Source: Bacillota bacterium
Lineage (GTDB): Bacteria; Bacillota; Clostridia; Lachnospirales; Cellulosilyticaceae
Assembly (NCBI GenBank): GCA_023410675.1
Contig: JAEYPM010000023.1
Span: 1-64,000 of the forward strand
DNA length: 64,000 bases
Reading direction: 5' to 3'
Shown here: piece after piece, positions 17,173 through 27,003 of the stretch
How the letters are laid out: every line of letters starts with the position of its first letter
How positions within the stretch are numbered: the first letter of the stretch is position 1
The notes under the pieces: generated by a model
What the model was told of the DNA's origin: nothing
Databases searched by the model: none
What the model saw: only the letters and a program-made list of their open reading frames with translations
Position numbers and translations under genes: made by a program

Positions 17173-17186
17173 AAAGGAATTATTTT

Positions 17187-19331
17187 ATGCAGCCCCATGT
17201 AATTAAGCAAAATATTACCGAAACATTAGAAAGTAATTATATGCCTTATGCCATGAGTGTTATTGTTTCAAGAGCTTTACCAGAAATTGATGGTTTTAAG
17301 CCAGCACATAGAAAGCTATTGTATACTATGTATAAAATGGGTTTATTAAAACAAGGTAGAACTAAATCCGCCAATATCGTGGGACAAACCATGAGACTGA
17401 ATCCTCATGGAGATAGTGCAATTTATGAAACAATGGTAAGATTAACTAAGGGATATGCAGCTTTAAATATGCCATTTGTTGATTCAAAAGGAAATTTCGG
17501 GAAAATATACTCTAGGGATATGGCTTATGCTGCTTCAAGATATACAGAAGCAAAATTAAGTGAAATTTGTAATGAAGTTTTTAGAGATATAGAAGAGGAT
17601 GCAGTAGATTTTATTGATAACTATGATGGTACCATGAAAGAACCCACACTTTTGCCAACCCTTTTCCCAAGTATCCTTGTAAATCCAAACCAAGGAATAG
17701 CTGTTGGTATGGCAAGTAATATCTGTAGTTTTAATTTAAAAGAAGTGTGTGACACAACAATTGCTTATTTAAAAAATGAAAAAAATGATATACTTAATCA
17801 CATAATAGCTCCAGATTTCCCAACAGGAGGTGTACTCCTTTATAATAAAAACGATATGTATAATATTCTATCAACTGGAAGAGGTAGCTTTAAGTTAAGG
17901 GCGAAGTATAGCTATATAAAAAAAGAAAATTGTATAGAAATCACGGAGATTCCTTATACAACAACAGTTGAAGTTATTATTGATAAAATAGAAGAACTTG
18001 TTAAATCAGGTAAGATAAAAGAAATAGTTGATGTTAGAGATGAAATAGATCTTTCTGGATTAAAACTGACTATAGATTTAAAAAGAGGTGTTAATGCTGA
18101 TTTACTTATGCAAAAGTTATTTAAATTAACTACTCTTGAAGATTCATTTAGCTGTAATTTTAATATTCTTATCAATGGTAAGCCTAAAGTAATGGGTGTC
18201 CCAGAAGTAATTAGTGAGTGGTGTACATTTAGGAAAAAGTGTATTATTAGAAAGTATCAATTTGCTATCAACAAGATGGAGAAAAGATTACATTTACTTT
18301 TTGGTTTAAAGCAAATCTTACTAGATATTGATAAAGCTATTGATATTGTTAGAAATACAGATAAGGATAATCAGGTAATACCTAACCTTATGTTAGAATT
18401 TGATATCAGTCAATTACAAGCTGAATTTGTAGCAGATATTAAGTTAAGGCATTTGAATAAACAGTATATTATAGAGACATTAAAAGAGCTAGATAAACTT
18501 GAAAAAGAAATAGATAAATATAAATATACGATTACGCATGATGAAGAAATTAGAAAAGTAATTATTACTGAATTAAAACAAGTTATAAAAAAATATGCTA
18601 TGCCAAGACATACAGAAATTATAGAAGAAAAAAGTATACCTAATATGCCAATGGAAGTTATGGTAGAAGACTATAACTTAAAGTTGTTTTTTACAAGTCA
18701 TCAGTATCTTAAGAAAATAACACTGGCCTCACTTAGAAATAGTGGAGATCATAAATTGAAGGATGAAGATACTATTGTTCAAGAAATTGATACCACAAAT
18801 AAAAGTGAGTTGCTATTATTTAGTGACAAATGTAATGTGTATAAACTTAAGCTTCATGAAATAGAAGACTCAAAAGTTAGCCAATTAGGTATTTATATTC
18901 CTAATTTATTAGAACTGGAAGAAGATGAAAAAATAATATTTGTTCATGCAACAACTGACTATTTAGGGTATTTACTATTTGGTTTTACAACTGGAAAAGT
19001 AACAAAGGTTCAGCTTAGTGCCTATCAAACAAAAACGAATAGAAAAAAACTCATTAAAGCTTATTATGGTGGTGCAACATGTGTTGGGATTGTATTCGCT
19101 TTATCAGAAGGGTATGTTGAATTAGAAAGAGAAGATGGTAAATCAGCGATTGTCTCAACAGAGATAATACCTGAAAAACAAAAAAGAGATGCAATTGGCG
19201 TTCAAGTCTTATCAATAACAAAAAAAGCAAATATGAAGAATATAAAAATGTTAGCTGATGATTCTCAGATAACAAACAAATCAATTGCTACATCTATACC
19301 AACTGCACCTAAAGTAATTCGGAATATATAA
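17187..19331 (+). CDS. Type IIA topoisomerase subunit A, divergent (ParC/GyrA-like)
   Basis: A 714-residue breakage-reunion subunit. The start (YMPYAMSVIVSRALPEIDGFKPAHRKLLY) is standard. The quinolone-pocket helix reads LNPHGDSAIYETMVRL and the catalytic Tyr lies in AYAASRYTEAKL. A winged helix, tower and coiled coil follow (to about 480). Residues about 500-714 form a short C-terminal domain with fewer beta-pinwheel blades than GyrA and no clear GyrA box (QRRGGKG), which fits topoisomerase IV more than gyrase. It is co-transcribed with the B subunit and followed 17 bp later by proB. Confidence 0.85.
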   Translation: MQPHVIKQNITETLESNYMPYAMSVIVSRALPEIDGFKPAHRKLLYTMYKMGLLKQGRTKSANIVGQTMRLNPHGDSAIYETMVRLTKGYAALNMPFVDSKGNFGKIYSRDMAYAASRYTEAKLSEICNEVFRDIEEDAVDFIDNYDGTMKEPTLLPTLFPSILVNPNQGIAVGMASNICSFNLKEVCDTTIAYLKNEKNDILNHIIAPDFPTGGVLLYNKNDMYNILSTGRGSFKLRAKYSYIKKENCIEITEIPYTTTVEVIIDKIEELVKSGKIKEIVDVRDEIDLSGLKLTIDLKRGVNADLLMQKLFKLTTLEDSFSCNFNILINGKPKVMGVPEVISEWCTFRKKCIIRKYQFAINKMEKRLHLLFGLKQILLDIDKAIDIVRNTDKDNQVIPNLMLEFDISQLQAEFVADIKLRHLNKQYIIETLKELDKLEKEIDKYKYTITHDEEIRKVIITELKQVIKKYAMPRHTEIIEEKSIPNMPMEVMVEDYNLKLFFTSHQYLKKITLASLRNSGDHKLKDEDTIVQEIDTTNKSELLLFSDKCNVYKLKLHEIEDSKVSQLGIYIPNLLELEEDEKIIFVHATTDYLGYLLFGFTTGKVTKVQLSAYQTKTNRKKLIKAYYGGATCVGIVFALSEGYVELEREDGKSAIVSTEIIPEKQKRDAIGVQVLSITKKANMKNIKMLADDSQITNKSIATSIPTAPKVIRNI

Positions 19332-19348
19332 ATAAAGGGGATTTATAA

Positions 19349-20143
19349 ATGAGAGATAAAATAGCAGAAGCTAAGAGAATAGTCATAAAAATAGGAACAT
19401 CATCATTAACACATACAAATGGCAAAATAAACCTTAAAAAAATGGAGAAGTTGGCTCAGGTATTAACAGATATTAGTAACTCAGGGAAAGAAATTATGCT
19501 TGTTTCTTCAGGAGCTATTGGTTTTGGTATGCAGAAAATAGGTAGAAATAAAAGACCTGATGAATTGTCACTGAAACAGGCCACTGCAGCTATTGGACAA
19601 GCTATATTGATGCAAATATATCAAAAGTATTTCACAGAATATAATCAAGTCATCGCTCAAATACTATTGACTAAAGATGTAATAGAGGATGAAATAAAAA
19701 GTACAAATGCTAAAAACACCTTTTTTACTTTGCTTGATTTAGGGGTCATTCCAATTATTAATGAAAATGACTGTATTTCTACAACTCAAATAGAAGGATA
19801 TAGGTTTGGAGATAATGATACATTATCAGCTACAGTTGCACAACTTGTTGAAGCAGACCTCCTTATACTTTTGACAGATATTGCAGGCCTTTATACAGAT
19901 AATCCAAAGGAAAATCCAGAAGCTGAGTTCATTAAAGAGGTTAATGATATAACAGAAGAAATCGAAAACCTAGCTAAAGGTGCAGGTTCACGATTAGGAA
20001 CAGGTGGCATGTCAACAAAGGTACTTGCTGCAAAAATTGCTAAAGAATGTGGTACAGAAACAATTGTAGCCTGTGGGGATGATATCGAGATTTTATACGA
20101 TATATTAAAAGGAGAAGAAATAGGAACATGGTTTAAAGCATAG
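19349..20143 (+). CDS. proB: Glutamate 5-kinase
   Basis: A 264-residue amino-acid kinase that phosphorylates L-glutamate, the first step of proline synthesis. Motifs: VIKIGTSSLT at the start, VSSGAIGFGM, PIINENDCIS, FGDNDTLSATVA, and GAGSRLGTGGMSTK. It ends after the kinase domain and lacks the PUA domain of the E. coli enzyme, as is common in Clostridia. proA is not adjacent; the genes around it belong to topoisomerase and folate functions, so it is separated from its pathway partner. AAAGGGG lies 8 bases before ATG 19349. Confidence 0.95.
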   Translation: MRDKIAEAKRIVIKIGTSSLTHTNGKINLKKMEKLAQVLTDISNSGKEIMLVSSGAIGFGMQKIGRNKRPDELSLKQATAAIGQAILMQIYQKYFTEYNQVIAQILLTKDVIEDEIKSTNAKNTFFTLLDLGVIPIINENDCISTTQIEGYRFGDNDTLSATVAQLVEADLLILLTDIAGLYTDNPKENPEAEFIKEVNDITEEIENLAKGAGSRLGTGGMSTKVLAAKIAKECGTETIVACGDDIEILYDILKGEEIGTWFKA

Positions 20144-20163
20144 ATGAGAAAGGAATTATATTC

Positions 20164-20376
20164 ATGCAAATGGATGAACTTATAGCAAAAATAAATGAGT
20201 TAGCTAATAAATCAAAAAATGTAGGCCTCTCTGAGGAAGAAAAAGTATTACAAAATCAACTGAGACAAGAATATCTGAACATTTTTAGATCAAATTTTAA
20301 AAAGCAACTAGATAATACAAAAATAAAAACACCAGATGGAAAGGTATATCCACTTAAACATGCACCAAAAAAATAA
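20164..20376 (+). CDS. DUF896 (YnzC) small protein
   Basis: A 70-residue protein of the DUF896 family: MDELIAKINELANKSK, LSEEEKVLQNQLRQEYL and FKKQLDNTKI, with the helical hairpin typical of YnzC. B. subtilis YnzC is a small helical protein of unclear function co-expressed with SOS genes. In-frame Met codons at 20164 and 20170 are both possible; AAAGGA is nearer the first. Its end overlaps the next gene. Confidence 0.88.
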   Translation: MQMDELIAKINELANKSKNVGLSEEEKVLQNQLRQEYLNIFRSNFKKQLDNTKIKTPDGKVYPLKHAPKK

Positions 20377-20956
20377 ATCATGGATTCGTAATTATATTAA
20401 AAATAAAAGAACACAGATAAATTTTCATGATATAGATCAAGCTTCACAACTAATTTCTGAAAATCTTTTTCGTTGCCAAGAATTTATAGAGGCAACCACA
20501 ATATTTTTATATGCTGCTTTAAAAACTGAGGTTCAAACAAAATATATTGATGAAAAAGCTAGAGAATTAGGAAAGATTATATGTTATCCTAAGATAGAAG
20601 GAAAGCATATCATGAATTTTTATAAGGTAGATAAAAAAGAACATCTTATACCATGTTCATATGGCAATATTTCTATTGATGAGCCTGATGTATCTTTATG
20701 CGAAAAAATAATATCTGATGAGCATACGCTTATTATTGTTCCAGGACTTGCCTTTGATTACAAGAAAAAGAGGGTTGGTTATGGGGGTGGTTATTATGAT
20801 TATTATTTAGGTACCCATAACAAAATGAGTGCTATAGGAATATGTATGGCATTTCAACTTGTTGGGAATATTGATACGAATGAATATGATCAGCCGGTTA
20901 ATAAGATTATTACTGAAGTGGCATTAAGTGATATTGTTACTACAAAACAAGAATAG
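20360..20956 (+). CDS. 5-formyltetrahydrofolate cyclo-ligase
   Basis: About 198 residues. The enzyme converts 5-formyl-THF to methenyl-THF using ATP, returning folate to use. The family motif PGLAFDYKKKRVGYGGGYYDYYL is seen, as is the N-terminal basic helix (WIRNYIKNKRTQI). ATG 20360 is chosen because the usual family start is a few residues before the KxxLR-like helix; ATG 20336 is in frame and would add eight residues and lengthen the overlap with DUF896 from 17 to 41 bp. Neither has a strong ribosome site, which suggests translational coupling. Confidence 0.88.
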   Translation: MHQKNKSWIRNYIKNKRTQINFHDIDQASQLISENLFRCQEFIEATTIFLYAALKTEVQTKYIDEKARELGKIICYPKIEGKHIMNFYKVDKKEHLIPCSYGNISIDEPDVSLCEKIISDEHTLIIVPGLAFDYKKKRVGYGGGYYDYYLGTHNKMSAIGICMAFQLVGNIDTNEYDQPVNKIITEVALSDIVTTKQE

Positions 20957-20985
20957 CTATTGTTTATTTATTAAGGAGAGAAGAT

Positions 20986-21582
20986 ATGATAGCCTATTTA
21001 AAGGGTAAAATAGTAGAAATTCAGGCAGAATATATTATACTTGAAGCTTATGGCGTAGGATATGAAATCATGTACGTAGCTCATAAAATGGATCATGATA
21101 GTATGAACTCAAAAGAAACTATCATTTATATATATGAACATATCAAAGAAGATGGCCACGATCTTTATGGATTTTCAACACCAGAAGAAAAAAATCTCTT
21201 TAAAAAGTTAATTAGTGTAAGTGGAGTAGGCCCTAAAACTGGTATGCAAATACTAAGCATGTATAATCCAAGTGAGATCATTACTTTTATTCTTACAAAA
21301 GATAGCAAAGCATTAAGCAAAGTAAGTGGAATAGGAGCTAAAACAGCACAAAGGATGATTTTAGAACTTGCTGATAGTATAGAAAAACTTTATCCTTCAG
21401 TTGATAAAATAGATTTCACTCAGGATAATACTACCGACACAAATAAAATGGAAGCTATAGAGGCACTTGTTGCTTTAGGTTATACCATGCAAGAAAGTAC
21501 TAAGGCTGTTAATGCTATATTTGATTATCAAGATTCAAGTGAAACAATCATTAAGAAAGCTCTTACATTACTTATCGTTTAA
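20986..21582 (+). CDS. ruvA: Holliday junction complex subunit RuvA
   Basis: A 198-residue RuvA, which binds four-way junctions and loads RuvB. Domain I is an OB fold (MIAYLKGKIVEIQAEYIILEAYGVGYEI), domain II has two helix-hairpin-helix motifs (ISVSGVGPKTGMQIL and VSGIGAKTAQRMILEL), and domain III (about 145-198) binds RuvB (EALVALGYTMQESTKAV). AAGGAGAG is 6 bases upstream of ATG 20986. ruvB follows after 12 bp. ruvC is not here, as usual in Firmicutes that use RecU. Confidence 0.95.
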   Translation: MIAYLKGKIVEIQAEYIILEAYGVGYEIMYVAHKMDHDSMNSKETIIYIYEHIKEDGHDLYGFSTPEEKNLFKKLISVSGVGPKTGMQILSMYNPSEIITFILTKDSKALSKVSGIGAKTAQRMILELADSIEKLYPSVDKIDFTQDNTTDTNKMEAIEALVALGYTMQESTKAVNAIFDYQDSSETIIKKALTLLIV

Positions 21583-21594
21583 GGAAGTGGAAAG

Positions 21595-22590
21595 ATGATA
21601 AAAAGAATTATGAGTTGTGATCTGCAGGTAGAAGATGAAGATATTGAGTATAATATTCGGCCTATAAAACTTTCAGAATACATAGGTCAAAGTGCAATAA
21701 AAGAAAATATAAAGATATTTATAGAGGCAGCCAAGCACCGCCAAGAGTCTTTAGACCATGTTTTACTATATGGTCCACCTGGTCTTGGAAAGACAACTTT
21801 AGCTGGCGTTATTGCAAACGAAATGCAAGTAAAATTTAAGGTTACTTCTGGCCCTGCGATTGAAAAACCAGGTGATATTGCTGCAATATTAAATAATCTT
21901 CAATCAGGAGATATTTTATTTATTGATGAGATTCACCGTATAAGCAGAAATATAGAAGAAGTCCTTTACTCAGCTATGGAAGATTATTGTATAGACATTA
22001 TTGTTGGAAAAGGGCCAGCTGCTAAGTCTATTAGGCTTTCTCTTCCTAAATTTACACTTATTGGGGCTACTACAAGAGCAGGGATGCTTAGTGCTCCTTT
22101 AAGAGACAGATTTGGTATTATACAAAGATTAGAATATTATTCTATAGATGAGTTGGCACAAATTATTGAAAGAACAGCTAAGATATTAGATACTCAAATT
22201 ACAAAAGAAGCTACACTGGAAATTGCAAAATCATCCAGAGGAACACCAAGAGTAGCAAATAGACTTCTAAAGAGAATAAGAGATATTGCCCTCATTAAAT
22301 TTGATAAGATCATTGATGAGGCTGTATGTAAAGAAGCATTGATTCTCCTTAATATAGATAAAGATGGTCTTGATGATATTGACCGAAGGATATTAACAAC
22401 TATTGCCATTCAATTTAAAGGTGGACCAGTTGGACTCGAAACATTAGCTGCAGCTATAGGAGAAGAAAAAGAAACTTTAGAAGATGTATATGAACCTTAT
22501 CTTATTAAACAAGGTTATTTGCAAAGAACACCTAGAGGAAGAATGACTACGCCTTTCGCACAAGAAATTTTCTCAAAATTAGATGCGTAA
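21595..22590 (+). CDS. ruvB: Holliday junction branch migration ATPase RuvB
   Basis: A 331-residue AAA+ motor that drives branch migration with RuvA. Motifs: [14 protein letters not shown], Walker [12 protein letters not shown], Walker B FIDEIHRI, sensor 1 [18 protein letters not shown], and the C-terminal winged helix ([29 protein letters not shown]) ending RTPRGRMTT. Length is normal. AAGGAAGTGG upstream of ATG 21595. No SOS-type site was seen before ruvA. Confidence 0.96.
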   Translation: MIKRIMSCDLQVEDEDIEYNIRPIKLSEYIGQSAIKENIKIFIEAAKHRQESLDHVLLYGPPGLGKTTLAGVIANEMQVKFKVTSGPAIEKPGDIAAILNNLQSGDILFIDEIHRISRNIEEVLYSAMEDYCIDIIVGKGPAAKSIRLSLPKFTLIGATTRAGMLSAPLRDRFGIIQRLEYYSIDELAQIIERTAKILDTQITKEATLEIAKSSRGTPRVANRLLKRIRDIALIKFDKIIDEAVCKEALILLNIDKDGLDDIDRRILTTIAIQFKGGPVGLETLAAAIGEEKETLEDVYEPYLIKQGYLQRTPRGRMTTPFAQEIFSKLDA

Positions 22591-22742
22591 TAATGCTGAG
22601 GTTCCATTTTATTAAATTAAAATGATAAAAAATAAAGAAAATTAGTAGATAATTTTTGTAGAAAGTAGTAATAGTTAAGCTGATATGATATAATTACAGC
22701 AAGATATTTGTATAAGCATATTATATAATGGAGTGTTGTTCA

Positions 22743-23276
22743 ATGACAGAAAATAAAGTAGAAGTTATCATAGGAGGAAGTATTTATTCCTTAAAAGGTG
22801 GAGAGTCACAAGAACATATTCAAAAAGTTGCAGCTTTGATTGATAGAAAGATATTAGAATTGCAAAAATCTAATATCAAAACTAGTTTAAATACATCAAA
22901 GTTATATATGCTTGCTGCTATTAATGTGGCAGATGAATACATTAAGCTAAAAAAGGAATATGAATCCTATGAACAAGAACTATTACAATGTAATATGGAG
23001 AATTTAGCTCTAAAGCAAAGATTAGAAGAAATTAGTTTAGAGCTTACTCAAGCGAAAATACAAGGACCAGATAAAACAGTTATTAATAACTCAGTACAAA
23101 AAGTAGATGAAGATAAGAATAAAGATAAAGAAATAGATCAACAAAAAGATATAGATAAAGAAAAAAATCAAGAAAAAGAGAAGGAAAAAGAGAATTTAGA
23201 TGGCAAAAAGCCTAGTATTAATAGTATTAAAAATAATATTAAGAAGAATAATGAGAGTAGTAACAGGGGAAGGTAA
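22743..23276 (+). CDS. zapA: ZapA-like cell division protein with charged tail
   Basis: A 177-residue protein. The first 95 residues match ZapA, a Z-ring bundling protein: NKVEVIIGGSIYSLKG, HIQKVAALIDRKI, and LYMLAAINVADEYIKL followed by a coiled coil. From about 110 on the protein is low complexity (DEDKNKDKEIDQQKDIDKEK), far longer than the usual ZapA of about 90-110 residues. GGAGTG is 9 bases before ATG 22743; an ATG at 22728 overlaps that site and is not used. The stop codon lies in a perfect 23-bp stem. Confidence 0.82.
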   Translation: MTENKVEVIIGGSIYSLKGGESQEHIQKVAALIDRKILELQKSNIKTSLNTSKLYMLAAINVADEYIKLKKEYESYEQELLQCNMENLALKQRLEEISLELTQAKIQGPDKTVINNSVQKVDEDKNKDKEIDQQKDIDKEKNQEKEKEKENLDGKKPSINSIKNNIKKNNESSNRGR

Positions 23277-23300
23277 TCTTCCCCTGTTACTACTCTCATT
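23250..23300. promoter_or_regulatory. 23-bp perfect inverted repeat containing the zapA stop codon
   Basis: 23250-23272 pairs without mismatch with 23278-23300 around a 5-base loop. The left arm encodes the last six or so ZapA residues and the stop TAA is in the loop. No T-run follows; the next ribosome site starts within 7 bases. It could still act as a terminator of unusual form, or control the downstream gene. Confidence 0.6.
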
Positions 23301-23317
23301 GCAAAAGGGTGACAAAA

Positions 23318-25615
23318 TTGGTTAAGAATAAGATAGAATTATTAGCTCCTGCAGGGAAACTAGAGAACGCTTATGCTGCTATAGAAAATGGTGCAGATGC
23401 ACTTTATTTAGGGGGAAGATTATTTAACGCAAGACAATATGCAGATAACTTTACTAACGAAATGTTGCAAGAATTAGTAAATTACTGTAAATTGAGAGGC
23501 GTAAAAGTATATATTACGTTAAATATCTTAATCAAACAAAATGAGATTATTGAAGTTTTTCATTATCTTAATTATTTAAGTAATATTAATATAGATGGAA
23601 TCATTGTTCAGGACTTAGGCGTGGTACGTATTGCACATGAATATTTTCCACATATCCATGTGCATGCAAGTACACAAATGACTATTCATAGCACGAATGA
23701 TGTAAAATTTATGGAAGATTGTGGTTTTTCGCGGGTAGTCCTTGCAAGGGAGTTGACATTAAGAGATATAGCTCATATAAAAGAGGCAACTGAGATTGAA
23801 CTTGAGACTTTTATTCATGGAGCACTGTGTTATTCTTTTTCAGGTCAGTGTTTATTAAGTAGCTTTATTGGGAGTAGAAGTGGCAACAGAGGCCGATGTG
23901 CCCAACCTTGTCGTATGCGTTATTCATTATTAGAAAATAATAAACAAATTGTTTCAAATAAATGTTTGCTTAGTCTTAAAGACATAAGCACTATATCAAT
24001 ATTACCAGACTTAATTGATTGTGGTATTACGTCATTAAAAATTGAGGGACGTATGCGTTCACCTGAATATGTAGCAGCGGTAACTAGGATCTATAGAAAA
24101 TATATTGATTTATATTTAAATAGTTCTTCTAAATATAAAGTAGATGATTCAGATACAGAAGAGTTACTTACCTTATTTAATAGAGGTGATTTTACTAAAG
24201 GTTATTATTTTGAAAAACCAAGCCTTCAAATGATTACACCGCACAGTCCAAAAAATACTGGACTAGAAATTGGCAGGGTTATTAACTATCATCCTAAAAC
24301 TAAATTAGCTACTATTCTTACACATAAACAATTAAATCCTGGTGATGGTATAGAAATTATTGATAGCCATTTAGTAAGTGAAGGAACTGGTATTTCTAAA
24401 CCATATGAACCTAACGCAACATTTAAAATTAAGTTGGATAAAATTAGGGAAATCAATAGTAAGGTATATTTATCTAAGAATCATGAACTATTAAAAAGAT
24501 TAAAAAGAACATATAGTAAATCTATCCGTAAACTACCTATTAAAATGTCTATAATAGGTGAAAAAGAAAAGCCTTTAACCATTACTATAAATTATGATAA
24601 TATCACTGTAAAAGAAATGGGGGACATCTTAGAACAATCAGTCAGTGCACCTATTACTAAAGAAAACGCAATAAATCAACTTACAAAGCTTGGAAATACT
24701 TCGTTTTGTGTGGAAGAGATAACGATAGAGTGGGAAGATGATTTATATATTTCAATTGTAAAGCTGAATGAAGTTAGACGAAATGTGATTAAGAAATTAG
24801 AACATGAACTAACGAAGAATCCTCATCCTACACATGATATAGTTTACCTTGCACCCAAATTTAAAAATAGTAATGAAAAAGTATTTAGATGTCAGGTTAA
24901 CACTATGGAGCAACTAGAACAATGTGTTCAATACGATAAGATAAAAGGGATCTATTGGGAGTGGAATTATTGTAATGAGTCAAGTGAATTAGCTTATAAT
25001 CTATGTAAAAAAAATAATAAAGAATTTTATTTAGCATTGCCCTATATTTTAGAAAATCACTTATGGACAAGTTATAAAGAAAAGATATTATTCTGGGAAC
25101 GTACAGATATTAATGGTTATTTGATAAGAAACTATGGATCATTTTATTTCACAAAAAATAGTTTGAAAAATAAGCATATAGATTATTCGCTAAATGTATT
25201 AAATAGTGAAAGTATAAAATTTTGGCAGGATCAAGGAGCTTCTGGAATCACAATTTCAGTTGAAGCAATAAATAATGATCTAATAGGATTAACTGCAAAT
25301 ACAGAAAAAATCATTTATGGATATATACCTATGATGACTACGAAACAATGTCTCTTAGGTCATTATCATAGATGCAAGAAGCAAAGTAACAAAAATGACG
25401 ATAATAAATTTTATCATATTCAAGATAGAAAAAATGTTAATTGGCAAATAAATACTGATTGTAATGCATGTGTTATGCAAATACTCTCAGATAAACCAGT
25501 TAATATTAAGAATATTAAAGAGTTAATTAATACCTATATACAGTCCTTTAGATTGAATTTTACAATAGAATCAGCACAAGAAACACTGAGAGTTCTAAAT
25601 TCTTATTTTGAATAA
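23318..25615 (+). CDS. U32 family protein, RlhA-like (23S rRNA hydroxylation)
   Basis: About 765 residues. The N-terminal U32 domain (1-300) starts KIELLAPAGKLENAYAAI and holds the signature ETFIHGALCYSFSGQC and four conserved Cys in GNRGRCAQPCRM. The rest matches the DUF3656-containing long form. The long form in E. coli (RlhA) is needed for hydroxylation of C2501 in 23S rRNA; older annotations call the family collagenase-like peptidases. A TTG at 23318 is chosen because AAAGGGTGA precedes it by 5 bases; a GTG at 23309 sits inside that site. The gene lies immediately after the zapA stem. Confidence 0.85.
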   Translation: MVKNKIELLAPAGKLENAYAAIENGADALYLGGRLFNARQYADNFTNEMLQELVNYCKLRGVKVYITLNILIKQNEIIEVFHYLNYLSNINIDGIIVQDLGVVRIAHEYFPHIHVHASTQMTIHSTNDVKFMEDCGFSRVVLARELTLRDIAHIKEATEIELETFIHGALCYSFSGQCLLSSFIGSRSGNRGRCAQPCRMRYSLLENNKQIVSNKCLLSLKDISTISILPDLIDCGITSLKIEGRMRSPEYVAAVTRIYRKYIDLYLNSSSKYKVDDSDTEELLTLFNRGDFTKGYYFEKPSLQMITPHSPKNTGLEIGRVINYHPKTKLATILTHKQLNPGDGIEIIDSHLVSEGTGISKPYEPNATFKIKLDKIREINSKVYLSKNHELLKRLKRTYSKSIRKLPIKMSIIGEKEKPLTITINYDNITVKEMGDILEQSVSAPITKENAINQLTKLGNTSFCVEEITIEWEDDLYISIVKLNEVRRNVIKKLEHELTKNPHPTHDIVYLAPKFKNSNEKVFRCQVNTMEQLEQCVQYDKIKGIYWEWNYCNESSELAYNLCKKNNKEFYLALPYILENHLWTSYKEKILFWERTDINGYLIRNYGSFYFTKNSLKNKHIDYSLNVLNSESIKFWQDQGASGITISVEAINNDLIGLTANTEKIIYGYIPMMTTKQCLLGHYHRCKKQSNKNDDNKFYHIQDRKNVNWQINTDCNACVMQILSDKPVNIKNIKELINTYIQSFRLNFTIESAQETLRVLNSYFE

Positions 25616-25641
25616 CCATTCAGTAGGGTAGGTGGAAAATA

Positions 25642-27003
25642 GTGGAATACTTAAACCTCATAATCTTACTCAGTCGATATATTTTTGCTGGCTTTGGGAT
25701 CATTATTATATGTGTGATGATGAGTTTTCTAAAGAATAATAATAGTATATCTGCTAATATGGCAAGACAAAAAATAGGTTTTTTATACTCATGTATCGCT
25801 TTTTTCCATTTAGCAGGAGTGAGTATTTTAGTAGGTAAAGCTAAAGACAATCTGATAAGAAAAGAGATCTTTGTCTATGGCATAATCGTGTTTTTATGTT
25901 TTACAGTAGTGCTTTTTTTACTGAGAATATGGAAAAGAAGTTCTCAGCAAATTCTTTGGTTTGCAATGTTTTTCTTATTTGATGTTGGATATATCATGTT
26001 AGAACGTTTAAATCATACACTTGCAGTAAAACAAGTTATTTGGTTTGTAATAAGCATTTCAATTGCACTAATATTTCCTTTTATATTTACACATTTTATT
26101 CAACCCAAATATAAGTATATTTATTTAGGATTAACTATAGTTGTTGTGATTTTACCTTTTGTTGCAGGTTCAACCCAACTTGGTGCAACGAATTGGGTTA
26201 AAATAGGACCTATTGGTTTTCAGCCATCAGAAATAGGTAAAATAACAGCTTTATTATATTTAGCTTCACTGTTATATAACTTTAACGAAACTATAGATCA
26301 GAAAAAACTTATTTTATATGCATCTGCTCCCATCTTTTTTACACTTGGTTGTTTTGCCATTCAAAGAGATCTAGGAGCTGCATTGCTCTATTATCTGACT
26401 TTTTTAGTGATCTTGTTTATTGCTACAAAGAACTTTTGGCTACCTATAGTTGGCATTGGCGTGGGAGGCATAGGGGCTTTATTAGGGTATGTACTATTTG
26501 ATCATGTTAAAATTAGATTTGAAGCCTGGTTAGATCCATGGCAAGATGTAGCTGGTAATGGTTATCAAGTCATTCAAGGCTTATTTGCTATTGGAACTTG
26601 GGGATGGTTTGGTAGTGGATTAACAAGAGGTATGCCTAATACAATTCCTATCGTAACTACGGATTACATATTTGCTGCGATATGTGAGGAATTTGGGAAT
26701 ATCATGGGAATTATTTTATTGCTATGTTATTTTTTTATCATTTTATGGATAGTTAATGAGACGTTAAAGCAACAAAATCAATTTTATATGCTTATTAGTA
26801 TAGGAATTGCAGCCATACTGACAATACAAGCTTTTATTATTATTGGAGGTGTACTAAAAATCATTCCACTAACAGGGATTACACTTCCATTTGTCAGTTA
26901 TGGAGGTACTTCTATATTAGTTAGTATTACTATGATAGGATTAATATCATTTTTTTCCTATCAATCTGACAAGCTAGAAAAGGAAGTGGCAACTGATGAA
27001 TGA
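25642..27003 (+). CDS. SEDS-family glycosyltransferase (FtsW/RodA/SpoVE-like)
   Basis: A 453-residue polytopic protein of the SEDS family, which polymerises lipid II into glycan strands. The conserved loop reads TNWVKIGPIGFQPSEIGK, followed by GAALLYYLTFL, a DYIFAAICEEFGNIMG segment, and PLTGITLPFVSYGGTS near the end. It overlaps the penicillin-binding protein gene by 8 bp, the standard SEDS/bPBP pairing. Whether it serves division, elongation or sporulation cannot be decided from sequence. A short hydrophobic extension (about 1-100) precedes the core. The start is GTG 25642 after GGTAGGTGG. Confidence 0.9.
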   Translation: MEYLNLIILLSRYIFAGFGIIIICVMMSFLKNNNSISANMARQKIGFLYSCIAFFHLAGVSILVGKAKDNLIRKEIFVYGIIVFLCFTVVLFLLRIWKRSSQQILWFAMFFLFDVGYIMLERLNHTLAVKQVIWFVISISIALIFPFIFTHFIQPKYKYIYLGLTIVVVILPFVAGSTQLGATNWVKIGPIGFQPSEIGKITALLYLASLLYNFNETIDQKKLILYASAPIFFTLGCFAIQRDLGAALLYYLTFLVILFIATKNFWLPIVGIGVGGIGALLGYVLFDHVKIRFEAWLDPWQDVAGNGYQVIQGLFAIGTWGWFGSGLTRGMPNTIPIVTTDYIFAAICEEFGNIMGIILLLCYFFIILWIVNETLKQQNQFYMLISIGIAAILTIQAFIIIGGVLKIIPLTGITLPFVSYGGTSILVSITMIGLISFFSYQSDKLEKEVATDE

